Of a stretch of 64,000 bases of DNA, positions 50,781 to 59,628 are shown in pieces (the first letter of the stretch is position 1; each line of letters begins with the position of its first letter). This DNA is from Streptomyces sp. M41(2017). Its GTDB lineage: Bacteria > Actinomycetota > Actinomycetes > Streptomycetales > Streptomycetaceae. The notes beneath the pieces are model-generated. The model had not been told where the DNA came from and ran no database searches. It was given only the letters and a program-made list of their open reading frames with translations. The position numbers and the translations under genes are program-made. The stretch covers positions 1,240,001 to 1,304,000 of the forward strand of contig NZ_MWFK01000002.1 in assembly GCF_002078175.1 (NCBI RefSeq), given 5' to 3'.

Positions 50781-50927
50781 CGACCTTGGCTCTCTAGCAC
50801 CCCAGCGCTCTCGCGCCCCGCCCGACCCGCACGTACGGCTCTCCCGTGCCCGCACACCGAGCCGCCGACGTGTCGGGGTTCCGGCGTACCCCCTTCCCCG
50901 ACGCTCTCCTCCTCCCGTGGAGCCTTC
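50781..50927 (+). other. Leader region between the leader peptide and ssuC
   Basis: 147 bases with no further gene. Any attenuator must lie here. I see no perfect long stem; short CACGTACGG- and CCGACG-type repeats are present. A folding calculation is needed to define alternatives. Confidence 0.4.
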
Positions 50928-51845
50928 ATGAGCATCAGTCACGCCCCGCCCGGCTCTCCCGGGCCGGACATGTCGCCCATATCCAAGGACGGCCCCTCGG
51001 GCAACGCCGCGAGCGGACCGGGCCACGCGGCACACGCGGCACCCGAGCTCGAACCCATCGTTCCCGCCTCCACCCGGCGCGCCCGCGTTCCGCGCTGGCT
51101 GCGTCGCACCTCCGGACCTGTCCTGCTGCTCGCCCTGTGGCAACTCCGGAGCAGCACGGGGGTGTTGACCCCCGACGTCCTCGCGTCCCCGGGCACCATC
51201 GCCCGGGTCGGCCGGGACCTGATCACGGACGGTTCGCTGCCCGGGGCGATGGGCGTCTCCCTGCAACGCGTCGGCGTCGGCCTCCTCCTCGGCACCCTCG
51301 TGGGCACCGGACTCGCCCTGTTGTCGGGGCTGTTCCGTATCGGCGAGGACCTGGTGGACGCCTCCGTCCAGATGCTGCGGACGGTGCCCTTCGTCGGCCT
51401 CATCCCGCTGTTCATCATCTGGTTCGGCATCGGCGAGACCCCGAAGGTCGCGATCATCACCCTCGGGGTGTCGTTCCCGCTGTATCTGAACGTCTACGCC
51501 GGCATCCGCGGCGTCGACTCCCAGCTCATCGAGGCGGGTGAGTCCCTCGGCCTGTCCCGGTGGGGGCTCGTGCGGCACGTGATCCTGCCGGGTGCGCTGC
51601 CCGGCGCGATGACGGGACTGCGCTACTCGCTCGGCATCGCCTGGCTCGCGCTGGTCTTCGCGGAGCAGATCAACGCCGACGCCGGTATCGGCTTCCTGAT
51701 GGTTCAGGCGCGCGACTTCCTGCGGACCGACGTGATCGTGGTCTGCCTGATCGTCTACGCCTTCCTCGGCCTGCTCGCCGACTTCGTCGTCCGCACCCTC
51801 GAAAGGCTGTTGCTGCAATGGCGACCGACGTTCACGGGCCGGTGA
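50928..51845 (+). CDS. ssuC: Sulfonate ABC transporter permease
   Basis: 305 aa. After a ~65-residue Pro/Ser-rich N-terminus come six transmembrane helices of the BPD_transp_1 family, with the EAA loop EAGESLGLSRWGLVRHVILPGALPG that contacts the ATPase. The stretch VPFVGLIPLFIIWFGIGETPKVAII is the hallmark of the SsuC/TauC/nitrate permease group. The downstream SsuA and SsuD assign alkanesulfonates. The ATPase gene starts 28 bases before its end. Confidence 0.93.
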   Translation: MSISHAPPGSPGPDMSPISKDGPSGNAASGPGHAAHAAPELEPIVPASTRRARVPRWLRRTSGPVLLLALWQLRSSTGVLTPDVLASPGTIARVGRDLITDGSLPGAMGVSLQRVGVGLLLGTLVGTGLALLSGLFRIGEDLVDASVQMLRTVPFVGLIPLFIIWFGIGETPKVAIITLGVSFPLYLNVYAGIRGVDSQLIEAGESLGLSRWGLVRHVILPGALPGAMTGLRYSLGIAWLALVFAEQINADAGIGFLMVQARDFLRTDVIVVCLIVYAFLGLLADFVVRTLERLLLQWRPTFTGR

Positions 51846-52564
51846 GCCCCGAGGCGACCCCGGCCGTACGGGTCGAGGGCCTGACCCGCTCCTTCGACGG
51901 CCGGGCCGTCATCGATCACCTCCGACTCGACGTGCGGCCGGGCGAGTTCGTGGCCCTCCTCGGACGCAGCGGCTGCGGCAAGTCGACGCTGCTGCGGATC
52001 CTCGCCGGACTCGACCGTGACATCGAGGGCACCGTCCTGGTTCCGCGCCGCAAGGCGGTGGCGTTCCAGTCGCCCCGCCTGATGCCGTGGAAGAAGGTGT
52101 GGCGCAACGTGCTGCTCGGGCTGCCCGGGAAGCCCGGCCGCGCACTGGCCGAGCGTGCGCTGACCGAGGTCGGTCTCACCCACCGTTCGGACGCCTGGCC
52201 CAAGACGCTGTCCGGCGGTGAGGCGCAGCGCGCGTCGCTGGCCCGGGCCCTGGTCCGCGAACCCGACCTGCTGCTGCTCGACGAGCCGTTCGGCGCGCTC
52301 GACGCCCTGACCCGCATCAAGGCGCAGCGGCTCGTCGGCGAGCTGTGGCAACGCAGGGGCTGCGCCGTCCTGTTGGTGACCCATGACGTCGAGGAGGCCG
52401 TGCTGCTGGCCGATCGTGTCCTGGTGATGGACGACGGTGTCATCGCCTACGAGACCCGCGTCGACCTGGAACGCCCCCGCGACATCGCCGATCCCCGGTT
52501 CGCCGCCCTCCGGGCCGGTCTGCTGGAACGGCTCGGCGTCGACACCGCCGCCGAGGCCGCCTGA
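51818..52564 (+). CDS. ssuB: Sulfonate ABC transporter ATP-binding protein
   Basis: 248 aa. Walker A GRSGCGKST, signature LSGGEAQRASLARAL, Walker B DLLLLDEPFGALD and the switch THDVEEAVLLADRVLVM are complete. It energises SsuC. The ATG at 51818 overlaps ssuC by 28 bases; a GTG at 51842 in a GTGA overlap is an alternative start. Confidence 0.94.
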   Translation: MATDVHGPVSPEATPAVRVEGLTRSFDGRAVIDHLRLDVRPGEFVALLGRSGCGKSTLLRILAGLDRDIEGTVLVPRRKAVAFQSPRLMPWKKVWRNVLLGLPGKPGRALAERALTEVGLTHRSDAWPKTLSGGEAQRASLARALVREPDLLLLDEPFGALDALTRIKAQRLVGELWQRRGCAVLLVTHDVEEAVLLADRVLVMDDGVIAYETRVDLERPRDIADPRFAALRAGLLERLGVDTAAEAA

Positions 52565-52678
52565 ATCCGGCCGTCCCGTCCGCCGGTCCACGTCGCTTCG
52601 CCCTACCCACCGGCACGCGCGTGCATCTCACCTGGCTTCACCCCACTGCGGTTCACCCACCTCCACGAACGGAACCCC

Positions 52679-53710
52679 ATGCGACGACGTCCCGTCCCCG
52701 CCGCCCTGCTGCTGCCCCTGACCCTGCTGCTCGCCGCCTGCGGCGGAAACTCCGCGGCCGAGACCAGCACGGGTTCCGGCACCGACGGCAAGGGCTCCCT
52801 CACGCTCAACGTCGGTGACCAGAAGGGCGGTTCCGAGGCGGTTCTCCGGGCCGCGGGTGAGCTCAAGGACCTCGACTACACGATCAAATGGTCGACGTTC
52901 ACCTCCGGCCCACCGCTCCTGGAGGCCGTCAACGCCAAGGCCGTCGACATCGGCGGCGTCGGCAACACGCCGCCCGTCTTCGCGGCCGGGGCGCACTCGA
53001 AGATCTCGGTGGTGGCCGCCTGGCACGGCAACTCCCAGGGCGAGGCCATCCTCGTGCCGAAGGGCTCGACACTGCGGAAGCCCGAGGAGCTGAAGGGCAA
53101 GTCCGTCGCCGTGGCGCAGGGTTCGTCCGCGCACTACCAGCTGATCGCCTCGCTCAAGAAGGCCGGGCTCACTCCGGCCGACGTGAAGGTGAAGTACCTG
53201 CAGCCCGCCGACGCGCTGGCCGCGTTCACCAGCGGCAGGGTGGACGCGTGGGCGGTGTGGGACCCGTACACCTCGCAGGTGTTGCAGGCGAAGCAGGGGC
53301 GGATCCTGGCCGACGGCGAGGGGGTCGTCAACGGGCTCAGTTTCCAGGTCGCGGCGCCCGGCGCGCTGCGCGACAAGAAGAAGACGGCGGCCGTCAGGGA
53401 CTATCTGCAGCGGCTGCGCCGGGCCCAGGACTGGGTCTACGAGCACCCGGACGCGTGGGCGAAGGTGTGGGCGAAGGACACCGGCCTGCCGTACGAGGTG
53501 GCGCTCGCGTCGGTGAAGCGGACCAACGCGAGCCGCATCGCGGTCGCGGTCGACAAGCCGCTGATCGCCTCCGAACAGGCCATCGCCGACACTTTCACCG
53601 GTCTGAAGCTGCTGCCGGGCAAGGTCGACTTCAGTGGTTTCGTGGACCCCCGGTTCAACGGTGACCTGCCGGCGTCGACCACCGCTCCCCGTGTCTTCAA
53701 GGAGTCCTGA
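52679..53710 (+). CDS. ssuA: Sulfonate-binding lipoprotein
   Basis: 343 aa. Lipoprotein signal with lipobox LLAAC, then a type II periplasmic-binding fold: LNVGDQKGGSEAVLRAAGELKDLDYTIKWSTFTSGPPLLEAVNAKAVDIGGVGNTPPVFAAGA, SVAVAQGSSAHYQLIASLKKAGL and GRVDAWAVWDPYTSQVLQ, as in SsuA. It captures alkanesulfonates outside the cell. Its TGA shares one base with the ssuD ATG. Confidence 0.95.
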   Translation: MRRRPVPAALLLPLTLLLAACGGNSAAETSTGSGTDGKGSLTLNVGDQKGGSEAVLRAAGELKDLDYTIKWSTFTSGPPLLEAVNAKAVDIGGVGNTPPVFAAGAHSKISVVAAWHGNSQGEAILVPKGSTLRKPEELKGKSVAVAQGSSAHYQLIASLKKAGLTPADVKVKYLQPADALAAFTSGRVDAWAVWDPYTSQVLQAKQGRILADGEGVVNGLSFQVAAPGALRDKKKTAAVRDYLQRLRRAQDWVYEHPDAWAKVWAKDTGLPYEVALASVKRTNASRIAVAVDKPLIASEQAIADTFTGLKLLPGKVDFSGFVDPRFNGDLPASTTAPRVFKES

Positions 53711-54873
53711 TGACCGTTCACCTGCACTGGTTCCTGCCGACGGGCGGCGACGGCCGGACCCTGGTGGACCGGCACGCCTACACCGGCAACACCCTCGACC
53801 GGTCACGCCGGCCGAGCGGCGTGCGCGCGCCGGACATCGAGTACCTGGCCCAGATCGCCAAGGCGGCCGAGCAGTTGGGCTTCGAGGCGGTGCTCACCCC
53901 GACCGGCACCTGGTGCGAGGACGCCTGGCTGACGACGGTGGCCCTCGCCCAGCACACCGAGCGGCTGAAGTTCCTGGTGGCGTTCCGGCCGGGTGTCATC
54001 TCGCCGACGCTCGCGGCCCAGATGGCGGCCACGTACCAGCGGGTGACGCGCGGGCGGCTGCTCCTGAACGTCGTCACCGGCGGCGACTCGGCCGAACAGC
54101 GGCGTTTCGGGGACCACCTCGGGCACGACCAGCGGTACGCCCGGACGGACGAGTTCCTCTCGGTCGTCCGCGGGGTGTGGAGCGGGCAGCCGTACGACTT
54201 CGACGGCGTTCACTACCAGGTCGAGGGCGGTCTGACGGCGCTGCCGCCCGATCCGCTCCCGGAGATCTTCTTCGGCGGCTCCTCGGCCGCGGCGGGACCG
54301 GTCGCGGCCCGGCACGCGGACGTCTACCTGACCTGGGGCGAGACCCCGGCCCAGGTGAAGGAGAAGACGGACTGGATCCGCGGTCTCGCCGAGCGCGAGG
54401 GGCGCACGGTCCGGTTCGGCATCCGGCTGCACACGATCTCGCGGGACTCGTCGGCCGAGGCGTGGGCGACCGCGAACCGGCTGCTCGACGATCTCGACGG
54501 GGACACGGTCGCGGCCGCGCAGGCGGCGCTCGGGCGGAGCGAGTCGGTGGGCCAGCAGCGGATGCTGGCGCTGCACGGCGGTTCCCGCGACGGCCTGGAG
54601 ATCTCGCCGAATCTGTGGGCGGGCGTCGGCCTGGTGCGCGGCGGCGCGGGCACGGCCCTGGTGGGCAGCCACGCCGAGGTCGCCGACCGGATCGAGGAGT
54701 ACCACGCGCTGGGTGTCGAGCACTTCGTGCTCTCGGGATATCCGCACCTGGAGGAGGCGTACTGGTTCGGGGAGGGCGTGATCCCCGAGCTGGCGGCGCG
54801 GGGGCTGCTGTCGGCCGCGACGGAGGCCGGCACGGGCGGTGGTGCGCCGCTGCTCGTGGCCGGCGGCCGGTGA
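53710..54873 (+). CDS. ssuD: FMNH2-dependent alkanesulfonate monooxygenase
   Basis: 387 aa. It belongs to the bacterial luciferase-like (LLM) family: VHLHWFLPTGGDGRTLVD, PDIEYLAQIAKAAEQLGFEAVLTPTGTWCEDAWLTT, KFLVAFRPGVISPTLAAQMAATYQRVTRGRLLLNVVTGGDSAEQRRFGD and EIFFGGSSAAAGPVAARHADVYLTWGE are classic SsuD segments. It splits alkanesulfonates to sulfite and an aldehyde. It needs FMNH2 from a flavin reductase (SsuE), which is not in the operon; the reductase at 2572-3081 is a distant candidate. Confidence 0.95.
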   Translation: MTVHLHWFLPTGGDGRTLVDRHAYTGNTLDRSRRPSGVRAPDIEYLAQIAKAAEQLGFEAVLTPTGTWCEDAWLTTVALAQHTERLKFLVAFRPGVISPTLAAQMAATYQRVTRGRLLLNVVTGGDSAEQRRFGDHLGHDQRYARTDEFLSVVRGVWSGQPYDFDGVHYQVEGGLTALPPDPLPEIFFGGSSAAAGPVAARHADVYLTWGETPAQVKEKTDWIRGLAEREGRTVRFGIRLHTISRDSSAEAWATANRLLDDLDGDTVAAAQAALGRSESVGQQRMLALHGGSRDGLEISPNLWAGVGLVRGGAGTALVGSHAEVADRIEEYHALGVEHFVLSGYPHLEEAYWFGEGVIPELAARGLLSAATEAGTGGGAPLLVAGGR

Positions 54874-54948
54874 CACCGCTCCCGTCGGGTGGCTCACACC
54901 TGGCCGCCCGGCGGGAAGATCCTGGAGCGCGGCCGGGTTGGCAGAGGC

Positions 54949-56031
54949 GTGAACGACACAGGGGTACGCGCGCGTGAGGTCGATGTGGTCGTGGTCGGCG
55001 CGGGCCAGGCCGGCCTGTCCAGCGCCTACCACCTGCGGCGTAGCGGCTACGAGCCCGAGCGCGACTTCGTCGTCCTCGACCACGCGCCGCGCCCGGGTGG
55101 TGCCTGGCAGTTCCGGTGGCCGTCGCTGACGTTCGGCAAGGTGCACGGGATGCACGAGCTGCCCGGGATGGAGCTCACGGACGCCGACCCGGACCGCCCG
55201 TCGGCGGAGGTCGTCGGGGAGTACTTCGACGCCTACGAACGCACCTTCGACCTGCGGGTGCGGCGACCCGTGGACGTCACGGCGGTCCGGGAGGGGTCCG
55301 ACGGCTGGCTGCTCGTGGAGACGGACGACGGAACGTGGTCCGCGCGGGCCCTGATCAACGCCACCGGCACCTGGGACCGGCCGTTCTGGCCGCGCTATCC
55401 GGGCCAGGAGACCTTCCGCGGGCGGCAGTTGCACACGGCGCAGTACGCGGGCCCGGAGGAGTTCGCCGGGCGGCATGTGGTCGTCGTGGGCGGTGGCGCG
55501 TCGGGCACCCAGCATCTGATGGAGATCGCGGCGTACGCCGCCGCGACCACGTGGGTGACGCGGCGCCCTCCGGTCTTCCGGGAGGGTCCCTTCACGGAGG
55601 AGTTCGGGCGGGCCGCGGTCGCGCTGGTGGACGAACGCGTGCGGCAGGGGCTTCCGCCCCGCAGTGTGGTCTCCGTGACCGGGCTGCCGCTGAACGACGC
55701 GATCCGGCAGGGTCTGGCCGACGGGGTGCTCGACCGGCGTCCGATGTTCGACCGGATCACCCCGGACGGGGTGGAGTGGGCGGACGGACAGCGGGTGGAG
55801 GCCGATGTGATCCTCTGGGCGACCGGTTTCCGGGCCGCCATCGACCATCTGGCTCCGCTGCGCCTGCGGGAGCCGGGCGGCGGCATCCGCGTCGAGGGGA
55901 CCCGGGTGGTCGCCGATCCGCGCATCCATCTGGTCGGCTACGGGCCGTCCGCGAGCACGATCGGCGCCAACCGGGCGGGGCGGGCCGCGGTGCGGGACAT
56001 CAGGAGGCTGACGGCGCCGGCCACCGTGTGA
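54949..56031 (+). CDS. Class B flavin monooxygenase-like FAD/NAD(P)H oxidoreductase
   Basis: 360 aa from a GTG at 54949 (a short-spaced AGAGG precedes it). Motifs: FAD VVVVGAGQAGLSSAYHLRRSG, the FMO signature FxGxxxHxxxY as FRGRQLHTAQY, NAD(P)H VVVVGGGASGTQHLMEI, and the ATG motif VILWATGFRAAIDHL. Family members oxygenate S, N or carbon. It follows ssuD by 75 bases on the same strand, so an organosulfur substrate is plausible but unproven. Confidence 0.88.
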   Translation: MNDTGVRAREVDVVVVGAGQAGLSSAYHLRRSGYEPERDFVVLDHAPRPGGAWQFRWPSLTFGKVHGMHELPGMELTDADPDRPSAEVVGEYFDAYERTFDLRVRRPVDVTAVREGSDGWLLVETDDGTWSARALINATGTWDRPFWPRYPGQETFRGRQLHTAQYAGPEEFAGRHVVVVGGGASGTQHLMEIAAYAAATTWVTRRPPVFREGPFTEEFGRAAVALVDERVRQGLPPRSVVSVTGLPLNDAIRQGLADGVLDRRPMFDRITPDGVEWADGQRVEADVILWATGFRAAIDHLAPLRLREPGGGIRVEGTRVVADPRIHLVGYGPSASTIGANRAGRAAVRDIRRLTAPATV

Positions 56032-56042
56032 TGTCCCGTGCG

Positions 56043-56060
56043 CCGGGCCGCGTGGCCCGG
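56043..56060. terminator. Hairpin between convergent FMO and MltG-like genes
   Basis: CCGGGCC (56043-56049) pairs perfectly with GGCCCGG (56054-56060) around GCGT, beginning 12 bases after the monooxygenase stop. Confidence 0.65.
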
Positions 56061-56097
56061 TGCGGCGCGCCGGTTCCCGCAGCGCTCGGCGCTCGGC

Positions 56098-56967
56098 TCA
56101 GTGGGTGGGCGACGCGGTGGCGGAGGCGGCCGGGGAGGCGCTCTTGCGGCTCTGGTTCCGGTTGAACTCGGCGACGTTGCGCTGGTGTTCCTCGTAGCTG
56201 GCCGTGAAGCGGGTGTCGCCCGGCTTGACCGTGACGAAGTACAGCCAGTCACCGGCGGGCGGGTTGATCGCGACGCGCATCGCCTCCTCGCCGGGGTTGG
56301 CGATCGGCGTGGGCGGCAGCCCCATGCGCTGGTAGGAGTTGTAGGGGCTGTTGAGCCGGGTGTCCTTCTGCGTGGTGTTCAGCGTGGAGCGGTTCATCGC
56401 GTAGTTGATGGTGGAGTCCATCTGCAGCGGCATGCCGCGTTCCAGGCGGTTGAAAATGACCCGGGCCACCTTGCCCATGTCCGCGGGGGTCGCCGCCTCC
56501 GACTGGACGATGCTCGCGATGGTGACGGCCTGGTAGACGTTCATCGCGTTGCGCTGGGCGCCCGCGGCGACCGGCGCTCCGTTGAACTTCTTGTTCGCGG
56601 TGTCGACCATGAAGGTGAGCAGCGACTCGGGCGTCGACTTCTTGCCGAGCGGATACGTCGCCGGGAAGAGATAGCCCTCGGGATTGCCCTCGGCGTCGTT
56701 GGGAAGCTTCAGGTTCGCCTTGGCGAGGGACTTCTTCGTGGTGCCCGCGGGCATCCGCAGGGCCTTGTCGACGGCCGCGTAGACCTGGCCGGAGCGCCAG
56801 CCCTCCGGGATGACCAGGGCCTTGGGGGCCTCGTCCTGGTCACTTCCCATGCTGAGCAGCGGCACCGCCACGGCGGTGGCCGCCACGACGGCTCCGGTCG
56901 CGATGAGGGCGACCCGGCCCCGGCGCGTCAGTCGAATCGTGCTCCGTGGCGGAGTGTTCATCTGCAT
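56098..56967 (-). CDS. MltG-like endolytic transglycosylase family protein
   Basis: 289 aa from the ATG at 56967 (a GTG at 56976 and an ATG at 56961 are alternatives; none has a clear ribosome site). One N-terminal transmembrane segment, then the YceG/MltG domain: VYQAVTIASIVQSEAATPADMGKVARVIFNRLERGMPLQMDSTINYAM, with the expected catalytic Glu in VQSEA, and LNSPYNSYQRMGLPPTPIANPGEEAMRVAINP. It cuts nascent glycan strands at the membrane. Streptomyces usually have a main MltG near aroE, so this is probably a paralogue. Confidence 0.93.
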   Translation of the reverse strand: MQMNTPPRSTIRLTRRGRVALIATGAVVAATAVAVPLLSMGSDQDEAPKALVIPEGWRSGQVYAAVDKALRMPAGTTKKSLAKANLKLPNDAEGNPEGYLFPATYPLGKKSTPESLLTFMVDTANKKFNGAPVAAGAQRNAMNVYQAVTIASIVQSEAATPADMGKVARVIFNRLERGMPLQMDSTINYAMNRSTLNTTQKDTRLNSPYNSYQRMGLPPTPIANPGEEAMRVAINPPAGDWLYFVTVKPGDTRFTASYEEHQRNVAEFNRNQSRKSASPAASATASPTH

Positions 56968-57011
56968 AACGGGCACGTTAACCCGCTAATGCACACAAAC
57001 CCGGCATATCG

Positions 57012-58811
57012 TCATCTTGTCGGCTCCAGTTGGGCGTCCCGGTCCACGAGGGCGGCGTAGCGGCCGCCCTGATCCAGGAGTTCCTCGTGGGTTCCGCGCT
57101 CGACCGCGCGGCCGGAGTCGAGGACCACGATCTGGTCGGCACCGCGGATCGTGGACAGCCGGTGGGCGATGGTTATGGTGGTGCGGTTGGCCGACAGGGA
57201 GTCGATGGCCTCCTGCACGGCGTGCTCCGTACGGGTGTCCAGCGCGCTGGTCGCCTCGTCGAGAACGAGCACGGGCGGGTCGCGCAGGATGGTGCGGGCG
57301 ATGGCGAGGCGCTGCTTCTCGCCGCCGGAGAATCGGTGGCCCCGTTCGCCGACGACCGTGTCGTACCCGTCGGGCAGTGCGGCGATGTGGTCGTGGATCT
57401 GGGCCGCGCGCGCCGCCGCGTGCAGCTCATCGTCGGTGGCGTCGGGCTTGGCGAACCTCAGGTTCTCCGCGACCGAGGCGTGGAAGAGGTAGGTCTCCTG
57501 CGAGACGACGCCGACCGCGCGGGCCAGGGTGTCGAAGTCGAGGTCGCGCACGTCCACCCCGTCCAGCGTCACGCGGCCGCCGGTGACGTCGTACAGGCGC
57601 GGCACCAGGTAGCTGAGCGTGGACTTGCCGGAGCCGGTCGGTCCGACGACGGCGAGACTGCCGCCGGCCGGGACGGTGACGTCGATGGCGTCCAGGATCG
57701 GGGCGCCCTTGTCGTCGTAGCGGAACTCGACGTCCTCGAAGCGGATCTCGCCCTTGACCTGGTCGAGGTGGACCGGACGCTCGGGCTCCGTGATGTCGAT
57801 GGGCAGGTCGAGATACTCGAAGATGCGCTGGAAGAGCGCCAGGGAGGTCTGGATCTGCACACCGGTGGACAGCAGGCTGACCGTCGGCCGGAACAGGCCC
57901 TGTTGGAGAGAGACGAAGGCGACGAGGGTGCCGATCGAGATGGTCGGGCCGCCGAGCTGGAGGGCGACGCCCGCGGTCCAGTAGATGAAGGCGGGCATGG
58001 CGGCCATGACGATCCCGATGACGGACATGCGCCAGCGTCCCGCCATGTTCGACCGCACTTCGAGGTCGACCAGTCCCTCGGACTCGTCGGCGAACGACTT
58101 CGTCAGCGAGTCCGACCGGCCCATGGTGCGGCCGAGGAGGATGCCGCTGACGGAGAGCGACTCGGTGACGGTGGCCGCCATCGCGGCCATCTGCTTCTGC
58201 CGCTGGGTGGTGATCCGCTTGCGTTCGTTGCCGACGCGGCGGCTGATCCAGACGAAGACCGGGAGCAGGAGCAGCGAGACCACGGTCAGGCGCCAGTCCA
58301 GGGCGACCATGGCGACGATGGTCGCGATCACACTGGTGAGGTTCGAGACCAGGGAGGTCGCGGTGGAGGTGACGGTGGCCTGCATGCCGCCGATGTCGTT
58401 GGCGATGCGGGACTGGACCTCGCCCGTGCGCGTCCTGGTGAAGAAGGCCAGCGACATGCGCTGGAGACGGCCGTAGACGGCGGTGCGCAGGTCGTGCATC
58501 ACGCGCTGGCCGACGGTCGTGGAGATCAGGGTCTGCAGGACGCCGAAGACACCGCTCAGGACGGCGCTGAGGATCATGCCGAGCGCGAGAAGGCTCAGCA
58601 GGCCCGTGCGGCCCTGCGGGATGGCCGTGTCCAGGATCGCCTTCAGCAGGAAGGGCGTGGCGACGGACACGAGGGACGCGGCACCGACCAGCAGGCCGAC
58701 GATCGCGAGGCGGCCCCGGTAGGGGCGGAAGAGGCTCAGGATGCGCCGCACCTGCCGGGGCTGTTCCTTGTCGGCAGGTGGCGGGCTCCAGGTGATGTGT
58801 TCGGGAGGCAA
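57012..58811 (-). CDS. ABC exporter, fused permease and ATPase
   Basis: 599 aa from a TTG at 58811 with AGGAG five bases upstream. Six transmembrane helices (about residues 25-300) and a nucleotide-binding domain: Walker A GPTGSGKST, Q-loop VSQETYLF, signature RFSGGEKQRLAIAR, Walker B VLVLDEATSALD and the H-loop AHRLSTI. It is a half-size exporter that could work as a homodimer on lipids or drugs. The divergent MarR gene and the inverted repeat in the spacer suggest drug-inducible control. Confidence 0.94.
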   Translation of the reverse strand: MPPEHITWSPPPADKEQPRQVRRILSLFRPYRGRLAIVGLLVGAASLVSVATPFLLKAILDTAIPQGRTGLLSLLALGMILSAVLSGVFGVLQTLISTTVGQRVMHDLRTAVYGRLQRMSLAFFTRTRTGEVQSRIANDIGGMQATVTSTATSLVSNLTSVIATIVAMVALDWRLTVVSLLLLPVFVWISRRVGNERKRITTQRQKQMAAMAATVTESLSVSGILLGRTMGRSDSLTKSFADESEGLVDLEVRSNMAGRWRMSVIGIVMAAMPAFIYWTAGVALQLGGPTISIGTLVAFVSLQQGLFRPTVSLLSTGVQIQTSLALFQRIFEYLDLPIDITEPERPVHLDQVKGEIRFEDVEFRYDDKGAPILDAIDVTVPAGGSLAVVGPTGSGKSTLSYLVPRLYDVTGGRVTLDGVDVRDLDFDTLARAVGVVSQETYLFHASVAENLRFAKPDATDDELHAAARAAQIHDHIAALPDGYDTVVGERGHRFSGGEKQRLAIARTILRDPPVLVLDEATSALDTRTEHAVQEAIDSLSANRTTITIAHRLSTIRGADQIVVLDSGRAVERGTHEELLDQGGRYAALVDRDAQLEPTR

Positions 58812-58918
58812 TGGACTCCTAGGGAAACGGGACGGTGGGAAGCACGGGACCACGGGTCCATGCTGCACGCGAGGACCACGGGTGCACCGTGAGGATCCGG
58901 CGATTGACGGAGCCTAGC

Positions 58919-58943
58919 TCATTGTTACCTATACTCACAATGA
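58919..58943. promoter_or_regulatory. MarR-type operator between the ABC exporter and marR genes
   Basis: TCATTGT (58919-58925) and ACAATGA (58937-58943) form perfect 7-bp arms around 11 bases that include TATACT, a -10-like hexamer. The site lies 25 bases before the MarR start and 108 bases from the ABC start, well placed to control both. Confidence 0.7.
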
Positions 58944-58967
58944 ACCGCGTCCTGATATTGTTCCCGC

Positions 58968-59423
58968 ATGACCACCCCCGATGCCGACGGCCTGCTCGCC
59001 GAGCAGTTGCTGCGCCTCACACGGCGCGTGCACCGCATCCAGAAGCGCCATCTGGAGCAGCGCGAGCTGGGCATCACACCGGCCCAGTCGCGCCTGCTGC
59101 GCACCCTGGCGCACTACAGCTCACCGCCTCGGATGGCCGATCTCGCCGAGCGTCTCGAAGTGGTGCCGCGGGCCGTGACGACCCTGGTGGACGCCCTGGA
59201 GTCCGGTGGGAAGGTGCGCCGGGTCCCGGATCCCACCAACCGGCGGGTGATCCGCATCGAGGTCACGGACGAGGGCCGCTCCGCCCTGCGGGAGCTGCGT
59301 GCCGCGCGCCGCGGCGCCGCGGAGGAGATCCTGGCTCCATTGACGGACGAGCAGCGTGAGGTGCTCGGCGGACTGCTGGACACACTGGTGGACGGAGTGC
59401 CGAGGGCCGAGCATCCCTGCTGA
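58968..59423 (+). CDS. MarR family transcriptional regulator
   Basis: 151 aa. Winged helix: RELGITPAQSRLLRTLAHYSSPPRMADLAERLEVVPRAVTTLVDALESGGKVRRVPDPTNRRVIRIEVTDEGRSAL. It is divergent from the ABC exporter with a shared operator-like palindrome, the standard repressor/efflux arrangement. A terminator hairpin follows directly. Confidence 0.95.
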   Translation: MTTPDADGLLAEQLLRLTRRVHRIQKRHLEQRELGITPAQSRLLRTLAHYSSPPRMADLAERLEVVPRAVTTLVDALESGGKVRRVPDPTNRRVIRIEVTDEGRSALRELRAARRGAAEEILAPLTDEQREVLGGLLDTLVDGVPRAEHPC

Positions 59424-59429
59424 CGCGGC

Positions 59430-59452
59430 CCGGCGCCCGAGGTGGGCGCCGG
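59430..59452 (+). terminator. Terminator after the MarR gene
   Basis: CCGGCGCCC (59430-59438) pairs perfectly with GGGCGCCGG (59444-59452) around five bases, starting seven bases past the stop. Confidence 0.8.
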
Positions 59453-59628
59453 AACCGACGGGCACGGGTGCGACGCCGGGACGGTTCGGCCGCGGCGTCG
59501 CCGCCGGGAGGCCCGGCGCGGAGCGGTGGCGGAGCGATCCGGCGGGAACACTGACGTCGGTGGCGCCGCGAGTCCGTCACGGGCGCCCTCACCCGGTCGT
59601 CCGGTGAGCCCGTGAGGAGTGGTGCGCG

